Assembly (NCBI GenBank): GCA_020796225.1
Contig: CM036756.1
Location: 64,223,644 to 64,287,643 of the forward strand
Source of the DNA: Arion vulgaris
Taxonomy: Eukaryota; Mollusca; Gastropoda; Stylommatophora; Arionidae
DNA length: 64,000 bases
Direction: 5' to 3'
A model generated the notes under the pieces. The model was not told the origin of the DNA, did no database searches, and was given only the letters and a program-made list of their open reading frames with translations. Below, piece by piece: positions 1 to 10,839 of the stretch; position 1 is the stretch's first letter; the number at the start of each line of letters is the position of its first letter. A program made the position numbers and the translations under genes.

Positions 1-130
1 ATTAGGACAAATAAACAACGAAAGAAAACAAATGACCAAAGAAATGATTAGGACAAATAAACAACGAAAGAAAACAAATGACCAAAGAAATGATTAGAAC
101 AAATAACCAAAGGATGAAGACAAATGGACA
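1..130. repeat. 46-bp tandem repeat, about 2.5 copies
   Basis: Two perfect 46-bp units beginning ATTAGGACAAATAAAC are followed by a diverged third. The array is cut by the window start, so its true length is unknown. Noisy copies of the same sequence reappear near 570-650. Confidence 0.85.
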
Positions 131-180
131 AAGAAAGAATGAAAACAAATAAGTAAAGAAAACACACATCAGTTGTTAAG

Positions 181-500
181 TTATACCAGTTAGTGCATGA
201 AACTCCAAATATTGCTATCCATTATTGACAACCTTGATGTGGAAATGACATGTGATATGATAGTAGCTCTGTAGCTATTATACCAGTTAGTGCATGAAAC
301 TCCAAATATTGCTATCCATTATTGACAACCTTGATGTGAAAATGACATGTGATATGATAGTAACTCTGTAGCTATTATACCAGTTAGTGCATGAAACTCC
401 AAATATTGCTATCCATTATTGACAACCTTGATGTGGAAATGACATGTGATATGATAGTAACTCTGTAGCTATTATACCAGTTAGTGCATGAAACTCCAAA
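181..500. repeat. 97-bp tandem repeat, about 3.3 copies
   Basis: Units starting TTATACCAGTTAGTGCATG recur at 181, 278, 375 and 472, an exact 97-bp spacing, with only a few substitutions between units. No coding signal is visible. Confidence 0.9.
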
Positions 501-1010
501 AAAAGATTTAACCTGATTGATACAGATATGATGTGAAGACATATGACCAGTTAGGACATAAACAACAAAAATATTACAATCCAAAGAAATTGATTAGACA
601 AATAACAAGGATGAAGATAAATGAGCAATAAGTTAAAGAATGAAACAAATAAGTAATATAAACAACCTTGTTAAGTTTATAGTAACCTAGTTAGTGCATG
701 AAACTCCAAATATTGCTATCCATTATTGACAACCTTGATGTGGAAATGACATTTTTGACCTTTTATCATTAGTCATGTAATATGCCTATTACAACCTTGA
801 TGTGGAAATGACATTGATATGATAGTTAGCTCCCGTTGTCATGCCTATTGCTATCCTATGACTGTTTTAAACATGTGATATGATAGTAGCTCTGTAGTAT
901 TGAACTGATGCGATGTTCTTAAACATGATGATATTTTATCAGTTTTTGTCCTTGTAAAGCTTATATTCTCTGCCGATGTTCTTAAACATCGATATGATAT
1001 AGCTCTTAGC
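501..1010. repeat. Indel-rich degenerate copies of the two preceding satellites
   Basis: Pieces of the 46-bp and 97-bp units are recognisable (for example TGCATGAAACTCCAAATATT near 700 and GATATGATAGTAGCTCTG near 880) but carry many indels, in contrast to the near-perfect units just upstream. Either an old array edge or poorly polished sequence. Confidence 0.7.
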
Positions 1011-1087
1011 TATACTTGCTGATGCTCTTATATATTATGTGTGGTATTCTATCTTTGATAACGATTTTTGGTCTATTTCTTTATCCA

Positions 1088-1213
1088 GTTGCTGGAGCTA
1101 CGGAGTTCGTGCTTTGTGCAATATCTCGGCAGGTGGCGTACCATTCGTGGAAAGGACCGAGTCGTATGGGTAAAACCGGTACAATGAAGTCAATCGTTAG
1201 GCTTTTAAACCCT
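1088..1213 (+). mobile_element. T3 SINE, 3' body only
   Basis: Matches the body of the T3 family (compare 48230-48350): GCTGGAGCTACGGAGTTCGT, a CTCGGCAGGTGGC segment, a GGACCGAG...AAAACCGG segment and a terminal CAATGAAGTCAAT. The tRNA-like head is missing, so this is a 5'-truncated copy. Confidence 0.8.
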
Positions 1214-1499
1214 TTTTTTTATCCAGGTGGATGATGTAATTGGTTGTCCACTTTTGCCGTTAAGCGTAGGGATGGATACTTTAATTTCCGTTCCAGGGCC
1301 AGATGAGTCGCTCTTGTTGGTACCCAAACAGTTATATTATACCTGTTTTAGTGTTTTTCAATGCAACCTTTTTCGTGTTTTGATATTTCGTTTTTCGTAA
1401 TTGTGTGAAATACTTTGCGTGTTTACAATTTTAAGAACCATGGTCTCATAAGATACGCAACAATTTATGTCGTATTGTCATTTGCTTAAGTATGACCTC

Positions 1500-1764
1500 T
1501 CGTGTGGTTCCAGGGCCCACAAGGGAACCAAAGAATAGTACCACTGCCACCTACAAGGAATATCGTAAGAGGCGACTGATGTATGAGCCTAGGGAAGCTA
1601 CCCTGATAAATAAATAGCGTTGGAGAAATAGGATGTGCAGGCTTACTTGTAAGCGCATAATTGGTACAACGTACAATCGCTCTTAGGCTCAGATCATATA
1701 CAAATCACACAGAGTTGTTAACAAGTGATCGATATGGCGCGTTCGAAGAAGAAGAAGAAGAAGC
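1500..1764 (+). mobile_element. Core1 SINE-like retroposon, near full length
   Basis: Starts CGTGTGGTTCCAGGGCCC, contains the core CGTAAGAGGCGACTGATG, then the Core1 body (CTACTTGTAAGCGCATAA, CTCTTAGGCTCAGATCA, AAGTGATCGATATGG) and ends in (GAA)n. No clear pol III B box is visible. Confidence 0.85.
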
Positions 1765-1891
1765 AGACGCATAAGTTAGACAATATACATTTCTACAGTC
1801 AGTTTTGTCGGCTGGTATGTAAAATAAATGGATCAACTACACTTCTGATTTACAACTTTAGCATGCATTGCCCTGTTTCATTGGTCTAATA

Positions 1892-2279
1892 CAGCGGTTC
1901 CCAAACTGTGCATGACCACGGACCCCTTTTTAAATACATCTTGCTGCCGCAGAACTCCAAAAGTTTATATATATGAAAATCTTCTAGCGATGGAGTTATT
2001 ATTACACCACACCAACAATCAAGCTGTCTCCAATTTTTCAGACTGAGAGAAACTAACAATAATCTTTCATTTTTTTCATGTCAGACATTTCGACTCCGGT
2101 CTGGTCGGGTCCTTTGATTTCGCAACGGAACTAGTTTTCCACTGTTTTTATACATATTTTTAACATTTATTTTTCAATTTGAAATGTCAAAGATTATAAT
2201 ATTTCTTCAAGCGCTTGAGGACCCCCTGTGAGTACACAGCGGACCCCAGGCGTCCGCAGACCCAGTTTGGGAAACGCTG
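1892..2279. mobile_element. hAT-M2 MITE with 8-bp target duplication
   Basis: Terminal inverted repeats CAGCGGTTCCCAAACTG and CCAGTTTGGGAAACGCTG bound a 388-bp element with no ORF. Flanks are GTCTAATA (1884-1891) and GTCTAACA (2280-2287), an 8-bp duplication with one mismatch. CAG-type ends and 8-bp duplications are the hAT hallmark. It carries no transposase and would need one in trans. Confidence 0.9.
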
Positions 2280-2614
2280 GTCTAACACACTGAACTAACA
2301 TGTTAAATCGTCAACCAAATAGATACTAACAGCTACCACTTCTTGGGTGATTATCATTTTAGAGACCACTTAAACAAAGGCCACTTAGCCGATATCCACT
2401 TAAACAAAAGCCACTTAGACAATATTCACTTAAATGTTAGGACATGACGTTACAACAGGTCAGGCCTAAGAATGTAAATCACATAAGTGACATCTGTGAA
2501 CGCTTTAATTAACGAACAGTGGCACACGGATATCAAATGAAGGGTTGTGAAAGTGTTGATTATTTTTGTGTTTCTTGTTTTAAATATTCCTTTCACATTT
2601 TCTGCCGGGGGAAG

Positions 2615-2800
2615 GTTGGTTTGTTGTAGTCTCTTTGGTGAAGTGGTTAAGCAGTTTACATTGCGTTATCATGGTCCTGGGTTCGAATCCAAACCGTATC
2701 GTAAATTACACGTGCGCGTTGTTTCAGGGCTGCTGATGGCGTGAGCAAGATCTTTATCCGCATCTCTCTCTAGAGAGTGTTTTCGCAAAGAGGATTTCCC
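2615..2800 (+). mobile_element. T4 tRNA-derived SINE
   Basis: A tRNA-like head shows an A-box-like TGGTGAAGTGGTTAAGC and a B box GGGTTCGAATCC 40-50 bp later. The acceptor stem does not pair convincingly, so this is a SINE promoter rather than a tRNA gene. A truncated relative lies at 7152. Confidence 0.65.
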
Positions 2801-2925
2801 TTTAAACCAATCAACATCAGCTACTAGATTTGCAGGAGCTTGGATTGAAGATTGGAGTAGCAAGAAAAGAACAGCACAATAGGTATATGAGTAGGCTCAT
2901 CAATCAAAATCCAACTAGTACGTCC

Positions 2926-3022
2926 AGTCGCTGGGCGTCGTTGGAGATATTGGTAAGAAAATAGGAACACATATGGACATGCCCAAAGTGCAATGAAGAT
3001 ATTCCAAACTGAAACTGAAACT
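2926..3022 (+). repeat. R5 dispersed repeat, ~90 bp
   Basis: Closely matches 32728-32822: both contain GTTGGAGATATTG, a CCAAAGTGCAATG/CCGGAGTGCAATG block and a terminal GAAGATATTCCAAACTGAAA. Family not recognised; possibly the 3' end of a retroposon. Confidence 0.6.
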
Positions 3023-3116
3023 CTCAAGAGAATGACTAAAGTACTAGATTACAAGAAAGGGAAATCATGTATCGATTAAATGTTCCTTATATGTTAAATT
3101 TTTAAACAGAGAAACT

Positions 3117-3345
3117 GAACCCTTTAGCTGCTACATACTTTCCGAAGACGGAGCTAAAGATAAGCTACTATTTGTTTCTAGGTCACAAACGGGATTGTAC
3201 GTTTATAACAGTTACAGTAGAAATGTATTACGTGTTAACACGTCTTTAGCCCACAGATGAGAGATAATAACAGACGTGTTAATGCGTCTTTAACAGTGAA
3301 TGGGAAAAACGTCTATACTCGTCCTTAACAGCTAAAAGGTGAAAG
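3117..3345 (+). mobile_element. PB-type TTAA element, degenerate ends
   Basis: Internal sequence is the reverse complement of the element at 45837-46054 (shared CGTCTTTAGCCCACAGA and AACAGACGTGTTAATGCGTC). The ends AACCCTTTAGCTGCTA and CAGCTAAAAGGTGAA are decayed and TTAA has become TGAA on both sides. Confidence 0.65.
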
Positions 3346-3836
3346 AAATCGTACATTTTATATGGACCTTGTTGATTTTGAAAAATTTTAGGCAGCCTAG
3401 ACATAGAATCTATGTTGAAGATCATATATCATTATGGAATACCACATAGAAAATTGTGAATATGATCAAAGCATTATATAAACAGAATATCAATGCAAGT
3501 CACTTTGCAATAATCAGCCGATACAAAGCTTTTTGGTCAACAATCGGGTCAGACAAGAATGTATAATATCATCCCTCTTTTTCATTAAATTTGGCTATTT
3601 ACTGGTTGATCAGCGAAGTCACTAAGAGAAGTCATACACGAATTAGATGGATATTTACTTCGACCTGGAGGATCGGAACTTTGTAGATGACTTTATCTTT
3701 ATCCAGACGTAATGCTGAAGCGCAGTAATAGACAAGAGAAATTATCAGAAGCAGTTCACAGTGGATCGAGTTCCTAGTCCTATAGCAGCTGATGATAAAA
3801 CACAGATCCGTGTTAAATTTGAGCAAGTAAAAGAAC

Positions 3837-4002
3837 CAGTGGCGGCTCGTCATTAAGGGCCAGTGGGACAGGGCCCCACCAAAAATAAGGTGTAACGTGT
3901 ATTTATTATTTTTTACATTAAAATATAACTTAACCAAAACCATGATTTTTCCGAAAATTTCTGTCTGGCCCCACAAACAAAATTTATCACGAGCCGCCAC
4001 TG
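3837..4002. mobile_element. hAT-M1 MITE, 166 bp, with target duplication
   Basis: Inverted ends CAGTGGCGGCTCGT and ACGAGCCGCCACTG bound 166 bp without coding capacity. Flanks AAAAGAAC (3829-3836) and AAAATAAC (4003-4010) agree at 7 of 8 bases, the hAT duplication length. Other copies: 28514, 36626, 55258 and 63886. Confidence 0.9.
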
Positions 4003-4194
4003 AAAATAACTATTGGCAGGTGAAAATTGATAAGAGTAAGCTTCAAAGTCGCCGCCTGTGCAAAACTAGACACAAATACTAAAACATTTAAAATCCTAAA
4101 CAAAGTGTTGCCATTCTGAAAAACAAGAACAAAATACATGGAAGACTCGCCGGTGTTAGGATGTTCGTGCAATACAGCTGAGATCTGTCTGTGT

Positions 4195-4290
4195 ATGAGA
4201 GAGATTGGAACAAACATGGATATTTACCCAAACTGCCATGATGATGGTCCTATCACTCAATAAAATCAATCAATCAATCAATCAAGTATG
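4195..4290 (+). mobile_element. T5 SINE 3' end with (AATC)n tail
   Basis: The segment CCATGATGATGGTCCTATCA followed by AATCAATCAATC is the reverse complement of the tail region of T5 copies at 35487 and 57218. Only the 3' end is present. Confidence 0.65.
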
Positions 4291-4363
4291 TTGTGGTATA
4301 TAAATCAATAAATCTATAAAATATATTTATGGTTTATAAAATACATAGTTTTATAATAACAAC

Positions 4364-4569
4364 TAGCTCGTCTGCCCAGCGTGTTCGTAGCGCGTTGGAC
4401 TACGGGTGACTATCCTCTGTGTGTGCAGGTTCAATTCCGCGGGATGGCAGAAAAGCCACAGATTCCCCAGATTTACGGTGTTCGTGACACCGAACCGAAG
4501 GGTTACGATGTTCATGGCACCGAGCCGAAGAGCTGAAAAGCTCAAGTGCTTCTGGATCGAAAAAAAATA
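4364..4569 (+). mobile_element. T1 tRNA-derived SINE, full length, with target duplication
   Basis: tRNA-like head with D-arm-like TTCGTAGCGCGTTGGACTAC and B box GGTTCAATTCC, then a body with tandem GGCACCGA-type motifs (TACGGTGTTCGTG, TACGATGTTCATGG) and an A-rich tail after TTCTGGATCG. Flanks ATAATAACAAC at 4353-4363 and 4570-4580 are a perfect 11-bp target duplication. Confidence 0.9.
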
Positions 4570-4895
4570 ATAATAACAACAACAAATTTAAATAAGAAAT
4601 AAAGAACAATATCAGAGCGTGCTTGCGTGAACAGGAATCTGATTTTGTGAGATATCAAGCGCTAACACTGCTGATACTCATCACGTGCTTGTGTGTGTAT
4701 GTCAATATATATGTGTGTGTTTTTGTGTTTATGTGGTAGTGTTTATACGTGTGTACTAGTATGTATATATGCCTGCGCGTGTATATGATGGAGAAAACAT
4801 GAAAGAGATACATCGATAAAATGTATGCCCCTAATTATAAGCTGATAAAAGTGCAGCACGACAGTGATGTAAATTATGTATATAATATCACAAAC

Positions 4896-5256
4896 CACAG
4901 CCAACTCTAGATAACTAGGCCAGACAACTGAGTGGGTGTTCCCTGACCTAGATCAGAAAAGGGGGACGGAAAATATAGTTGTTTGATAGAACACTGCAAG
5001 CTTTTTTGCAATTTTACTCAATTATGTGAGTCTATGGTTATTTATTGGTGAAAAATATTCATAATATTGATATTCCTTATTGTTAAACTTAACTTGTTGC
5101 ATAATATAACTTTGATTTAGCATTTTGTGTTGATTTTAAATTGAATTCGTCTATATACACCAATACTGGAATGCGAGGTCACGTGGTGTAGTTGTGGTCT
5201 GATTTCCCATAATTCTTACCTGAATCCAAAAGCCCATAAGTTTACAGTTGGCTCTG
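4896..5256 (+). mobile_element. M7 MITE, 361 bp, 7-bp target duplication
   Basis: Ends CACAGCCAAC and GTTGGCTCTG are inverted repeats. Flanks CACAAAC at 4889-4895 and 5257-5263 are a perfect 7-bp direct duplication. The interior has no ORF. A near-identical element of 359 bp (after removing a SINE) sits at 29687-30269. A 7-bp duplication is compatible with P-like or Dada-like elements; the superfamily is not assigned. Confidence 0.85.
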
Positions 5257-5317
5257 CACAAACACTCTAGTAAAAACATATGTTATATCTAGATCCGAAT
5301 CATGGTTATAAACGAAG

Positions 5318-5660
5318 CTAAATGAGACATAATACTTCTTCTTTTGTCGTCACACTGCTACCGGGTTGTTGCCCAGTGTTGTGGTTTTCTGTTTTTGTCT
5401 TGTGCTGTTCTGGTGGCTTGTGTGATTGTGTGATTATCTTTGCTCTTTCACAGGATTCTGCTACGCCATCTAACCATCTTTTCCGTGGTCTTCCTCTTGC
5501 CTTCTTTCCCGATGGTCTGTTGTAGAAGACTCTGTATACTGTGGAGTTTGGATGCATTCTTATTAAGTGGCCAAACTACTTCATTCTTTGTTTCTCTATG
5601 TAATTCAAGCACGGTTTTATGCCAACTTTCTTTCTTATGCTGATGCTAGTGATTCTGTCT
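5318..5660 (-). mobile_element. L-X LINE ORF2 C-terminal fragment
   Basis: The minus strand encodes, with breaks, a non-LTR reverse transcriptase C-terminal region: KKVG, YIEKQRMK, FGHLIRMHPNS, then ARGRPRKRWLDGVAESC. GRPRKRW following a W/YFGHL motif is typical of the region after the RT domain. The same segment occurs at 20900-21478 and 38895-39165. 5' truncated and inactive. Confidence 0.8.
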
Positions 5661-5938
5661 TTCTTATGCTGTAACCTACCAGCTAGCCCCACTAAGGCAC
5701 CCAAAATTTCAGAGACATAATACAGACTTGTGAAAACAGAGTCTTAAGACGAATCGTTGTGCCCAACAAAGACAAAGAGAATGAGAAACAATATGGTTAT
5801 TGAAAAAACAATTTTAATTCACCATTAATTATCATCATCATGAAGGCAAACATAGTATGATTGTTCGGGCATATTATTTAAGTTTTTGTAAAGTCATGTT
5901 TTTTCTTCTTTGAATTTCCTTCATCCCATTTCTATCTT

Positions 5939-6600
5939 ATGTTAGCAGTGAACCAATGTGATGTGATAGCAAAGCTAAGAATACCAAGAGCATGCATATT
6001 CACAGTGTCAACGTATGGGTGGGAAGCATGGACATTTAATAAAGCAGTGGAAAAACAAATATGTGCTTTTGAATATAAGTGTTACAGAAGAGTCCTCCGT
6101 ATATCATTGACAGAGAAGCGAACAAATAGATCTATCCAAAAAGAGCTCAAAATCAAATAAAACTGGCTAATGCTACAAATAAGAAGGAGAAAATTGAGAT
6201 ATTTTGGACATATAAAAAGGCACTAAGGGCTGGAGAAGACCATCATGGAAGGAGGCATACCGGTAAAGGGGAGAAGAGGAAGACTACGGTGAAGATGGAT
6301 TCAGGATGTATCTGATCGTTTGAACATGACGGCTGCAGAGGCAGGACATCTGGCATATGAGAGAGAAATTCCGAAGAACTTTTGGGATGGTAAAGATCCA
6401 GGGCCGTGCAGTGTTATGATACAGAGAGGCGACCGCATTAGGCTGCACCATAAAGGGGACGGCATAAGCAAGGAAATAGCGCAAGCTATTTTAAAGCATA
6501 AAACATTTCAGGGCGGCATTTCGAAAACTTGCATCAAACTGAGAAAATATACCGCACAGCCGTGCAAAGATCTGCTCAGGACAAACTAACTGATGATGAT
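5939..6600 (+). mobile_element. L-D LINE ORF2 C-terminal fragment with TGATGATGATGA 3' end
   Basis: The plus strand encodes TYGWEAWTF, EYKCYRRVLRIS, RRRKLRYFGHIKRH and RGRLR, broken by stops, which is the RT thumb and C-terminal tail of a non-LTR element. It ends near CTGATGATGATGAG, a tail shared with 10196, 40518, 50321 and 60019. Roughly 6390-6510 does not match the family and may be an insertion. Confidence 0.75.
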
Positions 6601-6837
6601 GAGAGCATATTGAAAGATTGGCAGAGAACGGACAGCCTAAAATAGTATATTCATAAAATATGAACTAGAGACCAGGAAGAAAAGGAAACAAACGATGGAA
6701 AGATAACATTGAAGTAAACCTAGAAATACTATAAGCCAACGACTTGGAAGACAAGGCTAAGAAAATATATAAATAAAGGTGGGTGATATCTGCAGTAATT
6801 AAATATTTGATTCTCCGAGCTGATTCTTATTTTTCAT

Positions 6838-6930
6838 GTTTATTGGCCTACACGCTCTGATATAACCATAACAAGGTTCGCCTTAGGTGGAAAGTGGTGT
6901 GTTTCGGCTTAAAGAGGCTTTGATTCACTA
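6838..6930 (-). repeat. R3 dispersed repeat, ~90 bp
   Basis: The reverse complement matches 16255-16345 and 47130-47222: CTCTTTAAGCCGA, CCTAAGGCGAA and GGTTATATCAGAGCGTGTA. No TIR or A/B box seen; family unknown. Confidence 0.6.
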
Positions 6931-7151
6931 CATAACAAAGAACGATGCAGCAATGAAGCACATAGGCTCGGAAAGCTGATCAAATGAATTATATATACAT
7001 GAAGAGGGCAGTAGAAAGGCGGGTAGGAACAAACTGAAGATCTTTCACACTACTAATCGATCTATAAATGTGTATCGATCTCATACGATCGCAAACGAAC
7101 TTAATTAATGAAGTAGCTGCTGTTAGCAACTACATACACGCTATGAAATGT

Positions 7152-7225
7152 GGGGTTTCTCTGTGGCGAAGTAGTCAAGGCGTTCGCATTGCGTTTTCTC
7201 TCTCTCTCGCGATCACCGCCCAGAC
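7152..7225 (+). mobile_element. T4-like tRNA-derived SINE head, truncated
   Basis: TTTCTCTGTGGCGAAGTAGT followed by CAAGGCGTTCGCATTGCGTT resembles the T4 head at 2635. It runs into a TCTCTCTC tract and no B box follows, so only the first half of the head is present. Confidence 0.5.
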
Positions 7226-7299
7226 CGATATACCAGATTTCCCCATAAACTCTATTGATGTGGAAATATGATTCATGCAGACATAGCACTGGTGTGTTT

Positions 7300-7550
7300 T
7301 ACGTCACATCTTCAGCACCATTTGGAGCTCTGGTGCTTATCCTTCGGCGATGTGTCCGGTTTCAGCCAGCGTTTACTCGGTTCGCTCTCCGTTCTGTAGC
7401 CATCTAGTGTTTTTACGGTGTGGGGTAACTAACCCCATGCCCAACCTCCTTAGCCGCCTCTTACGACATGCGTGGCAGGTAACAGTGGTTCTATTCTTTA
7501 CACTCCAATTAGGGCCCCGGGAACCACTCGAGTGGCACTGCGTTCTGAAT
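7300..7550 (-). mobile_element. Core3 SINE-like retroposon, partial
   Basis: Reverse complement: CGAGTGGTTCCCGGGGCCC, AAAGAATAGAACCACTG, GTCGTAAGAGGCGGC, then the Core3-specific ACCGTAAAAACACTAGATGG and GCTACAGAACGG. Matches the better copy at 36983-37306 through the first ~190 bp and then diverges. Confidence 0.7.
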
Positions 7551-7799
7551 ATCGTGGGTTCGAATCTGCATACATACCCTTATATATGTTTATATATATA
7601 TATATAATGATAACAATACAAAAATTACAATTGAGAATAAACTTGATATATCTTCAAACTTTTAAACTGTCGTAGTCCAGACGATATGTTGTCTTTAACA
7701 TGATCACATACATTTAATGTTTAATCTTCTAGCTATCATAGACCAGATCGCATTGTTCACTTTAAAATGAACATGTAAATGTATCATGCATGTATTTAT

Positions 7800-7975
7800 G
7801 CATATTTCCTTGGGGTAGAGGCAAGAAAATATCAAGAAGAAGGTGGCAGCAGGATATCAAAGAAACCTTGAACTTGACGTTAGAAGAGGCGGGAAAGTTT
7901 GCTAGAGTCAGAGAGTTTATCAGGCAGTATGTGATGAAAGTAACCTTCTGCAAGGAACATTCTACTTGATGATGA
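7800..7975 (+). mobile_element. L-D-like LINE C-terminal fragment
   Basis: The plus strand reads SRRRWQQDIKETLNLTLEEA, then KFARVREF, a typical terminal ORF2 segment, ending in TTGATGATGAG. A sister copy is at 8712-8885. Inserted in the ~85-bp satellite. Confidence 0.75.
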
Positions 7976-8231
7976 GATGTATCCTCTGTGTTCCGTTTGA
8001 TGCATACGGCTTCCACAAAATATGTCCATTGTTTGCGTTCTGCTTCTTACTCCTAATATGTAGATGTACAATATTCTATCTCTCATAAACGAAACCAGAT
8101 CGTACTGTTCATTTTATCATGAACAAATACATGTACAAATCTTCACAAATTAAAATTCTCATAGACCAGATCCGTACTGTTCATTTTATTTCTGAGAACA
8201 TGCATTTTCCCCTGTGGAAATATATGGATGT

Positions 8232-8476
8232 CTTCTTCTTCTTCTTTGAGTTCGTTCTTTACGACCAATTTAATCACTCTTTGTGATATGTTTGATCTTT
8301 GCCAAGAACGTGTATACGTTGCACTTGGTTTGTAGGCCCCTAAACGCATAGATTTCTACACGTTTAGGACATGTGCATCCGATTTCATTCAAGTCGCCTC
8401 TTGCGATATGCGTGGCAGGTAACAATGGTTCTATTCTTTACACCCCAAATTTGGCCCCGGTAACCACTTGGGCGAC
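8232..8476 (-). mobile_element. Core2 SINE-like retroposon with 10-bp target duplication
   Basis: Minus-strand element: 5' module with GGTTACCGGGGCCAAATTTG and GTCG/CGCAAGAGGCGACT-type core, a body with CGTATACACGTTCTTGGCAA and ATCAAACATATCACAAAGAG, and a (GAA)n tail. ATATGGATGT at 8222-8231 and 8477-8486 is a perfect target duplication, fixing both ends. Confidence 0.9.
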
Positions 8477-8711
8477 ATATGGATGTCAATCGTGGGCCAT
8501 AACACAAGCATTAAAGAATAAAATATAAGCTATAGAGACAAGTTGTTACATAAATGTTCTTAGAATATCCAGGACTGAGAAGAGACAAAGACATTCTACA
8601 AGACCTGTATATCGAGAAGCGTTGACTCTTAAACAATATCATGCCAAGGATAATTAAATACTTTAGCGACGTTAAACGTCACAGTTGTTTTGAGAGAACA
8701 GTAAATTAAGA

Positions 8712-8885
8712 CATGGTTCCTGGAGTGTGTGGCATGGGACGACCATAAGAAGGCGGCAACAGCAAATCAAAGAAACATTGAACATGACGCTGGAGGAGGA
8801 GGGAGAACCTGCTAGAAACAGAACATTTTTCAAGCGGGTTGTGATGAAAGCGATGCTCCGCAAAGGGACATGCTACAACTTGATT
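8712..8885 (+). mobile_element. L-D-like LINE C-terminal fragment
   Basis: Encodes IRRRQQQIKETLNMTLEEE followed by EPARNRTFFKRVVMKAMLRK, homologous to 7800-7975 and 38050-38175. Too short to hold any catalytic domain. Confidence 0.75.
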
Positions 8886-9014
8886 GTTCATTTTAAATGA
8901 ACACGTAGTTGTAAAATAGTTATGTTCTCATTTACTAAACCGTACAATTCACTTTACCATGAACACGTGGATGTATAACCTTCACAAATACAAATTCTCA
9001 TTTACTAAACTGTA

Positions 9015-9620
9015 CTATTCACTTTGGATGCCAAATACTTAGGTGCAATTTTCAATGCAGATGGAAGTATCGATAGCGAAATCAGCAATCGATGCACAAA
9101 AGCTACCAAGTACTGGACAGTTAACACCAATGTTGTCACATAAAGAGATACCGCTAACAACTAATGCAAATCTCATAAGAACGATTTTCTGGCCAACACT
9201 ATGTTACCAGTGTCAAACATGCCAATAACAGCAGCTAATGAGCGGAACATCATAACGACGAGATGAGTGTCTTAGAAGAGCTGCAGGTGTGACAATAAGA
9301 GACAAAATTAGAAATGAAGAAATCAGAAGAAGACTGGATGTGAAACCAGTCATGCAATTTGTAAAAGAACAACAGGTTTAAATGGTTTGGACACCTGACC
9401 AGAATGCTCTGGTATCGCCTACCACAGAAGCCACACAAAAAAGTATAATGAGTACAAAGCAAGAGGAAGACCACGCAAAAGATGGAGCGACGGCATCAAG
9501 AACAGTCTTATGAATATGAATATCAGCTTACAAAGTGCCTTAAAACAAGCACACACAAGATCACTACGTTTCACCCCCAACACTTCTATAATTAGAAGTA
9601 AATGGTGGAAGAGAAGAAGA
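9015..9620 (+). mobile_element. L-Y LINE ORF2 C-terminal region, broken
   Basis: Starts with AKYLGAIFNADGSIDSEISN, typical of the segment after RT (YLG...G), and continues through stops to RARGRPRKRWSDGIKNSL-like sequence. Shares over 250 bp with 10840-11155. Ends in a GAAGAAGAAG tract. Confidence 0.75.
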
Positions 9621-9734
9621 AGACTATTCACTTTCAAATACACATTGAATATGTTATATTTACAGACTATCATTTCTTCATAGACTAAACCGTACTGTTC
9701 CCTTTAACACGAACACGTAAATGTGTGGTATTTT

Positions 9735-10075
9735 TGCTGTAGCCACAGCTCAGAAATAAAGATAAGTTGTTTGTCGAGCTCGGCAAGAGAATTAGAGGAT
9801 TGTTCCGTTAGAAATATATCGCTGGCTATCTGTACACTTTTTAAATATGTATATAAAATTTAGCACGTAGTATTCTGGTTTAAGAATATTGAGATAGTTC
9901 CGAAACAAAGATTGTGTTGTCATGACTGCCATTTGTTTATGTAAACGTGTTTGCTTTATAAATCGCACCCTGGCATCTTCAACTAGGTTAACAATGGAGG
10001 TACAGTGTTTTCCGGCAAAGAAAAAGAAAGAAAATTTGAGCACATTTTTTTAAAAGAAAGTAATTTAGATGAGGG
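9735..10075. other. Unassigned AT-rich sequence
   Basis: I see no tandem repeat, TIR, tRNA-like head or convincing coding sequence here. Confidence 0.5.
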
Positions 10076-10079
10076 ATCA

Positions 10080-10460
10080 AATAACACACTTATACTGCAT
10101 CTATTTCTTGAACTTTATATTTGTAAATTAGTTGTAACATGCTAACACTGCATCATTTTTCAACTCTCTATGTGTAAATTAATTGTAACATGCTTCATCA
10201 TCATCAGGTGCGTATCCTTCATATGCCGTTGCTCTCTTTGCAGCGCATTTGAAATTCCCTCTGTCTCTATCCAGTTCACCCACTTCGTCGATGATCATAT
10301 TCATGGTTTCTTTAATATCTTGCAGCCATCTTCTTCTTGGTCTGCCTCTGCGTCCTGGGACCCTGCCCTCTAATATTGGTAACATGCTTACACTGCATCA
10401 ATTTCTTCAACGTTCTATGTGTAACATAGTTGTAACACGCTTACACTGCATCCAAAGTGT
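10080..10460. repeat. ~50-bp tandem repeat interrupted by a LINE
   Basis: Units containing GTAACATGCTAACACTGCATC and TTCTTCAAC occur at about 10085, 10136, 10185 (split by the LINE) and 10434. They resume at 10379 in register after the insertion. Confidence 0.75.
10196..10378 (-). mobile_element. L-D LINE 3' end, 5'-truncated, with 11-bp target duplication
   Basis: The minus strand encodes GRRGRPRRRWLQDIKETMNM and ends in the family tail TGATGATGATGA. GTAACATGCTT at 10185-10195 and 10379-10389 is a perfect duplication, so this 183-bp piece is a complete, severely 5'-truncated insertion into the ~50-bp satellite. Confidence 0.9.
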
Positions 10461-10839
10461 ATGCATATTATCCAACAGGATACAAATTTGTGCAGACATA
10501 ACTACGATTTTACAAACAGGAAAAATTCCACGTTTTAGTATCAAATCTGTAGCTATACTGTAGCATGATATCAGATCTATGTTGTTATAGCGAAGTCGTC
10601 AGAGCTGACTCATAGAAATGATGATTCAAATTACAACAATTATTATAACTTCGGGGATCTCCAATAGCTGAATTTAACTCGTTGCGCTTGTGACCACACA
10701 TTATAGACATTTCAGTGTTCAAGACCAGGATGGGCCTAAAATTATTGGTGTGCCCACGCTATAAAATTATTAGTGTGCACACGGTATGCTATTTTTTGGG
10801 GTAATACTTGTTACTGTCTGTAGTACCGCTTTTTTAAGT

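Larger units (their letters stand above)
7676..9730. repeat. Old ~85-bp satellite broken up by LINE and SINE insertions
   Basis: Degenerate units with TTCACTTTAAAATGAACA, CACAAATNNAAATTCTCAT and GACCAGATCGTACTGTTC (or ACTAAACCGTACTG) recur around 7676-7790, 8086-8205, 8870-9030 and 9632-9730. Between them lie L-D, Core2 and L-Y insertions. Confidence 0.65.

Noticed and set aside
2635..2700. Functional tRNA genes at B-box sites (2635, 12470, 48130, 57650, 50120)
   Set aside because: A and B boxes are present but acceptor and anticodon stems do not pair, and each head is attached to a repeated SINE body.
3632..4000. A 122-codon minus-strand ORF
   Set aside because: Its first third lies inside the hAT-M1 MITE and the rest lacks motifs.
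6390..6520. Insertion in the L-D fragment (AGGGCCGTGCAG to TTTCAGGGCGGC) as an hAT-like MITE
   Set aside because: The left end looks CAG-like, but I could not find an inverted right end or a target duplication.
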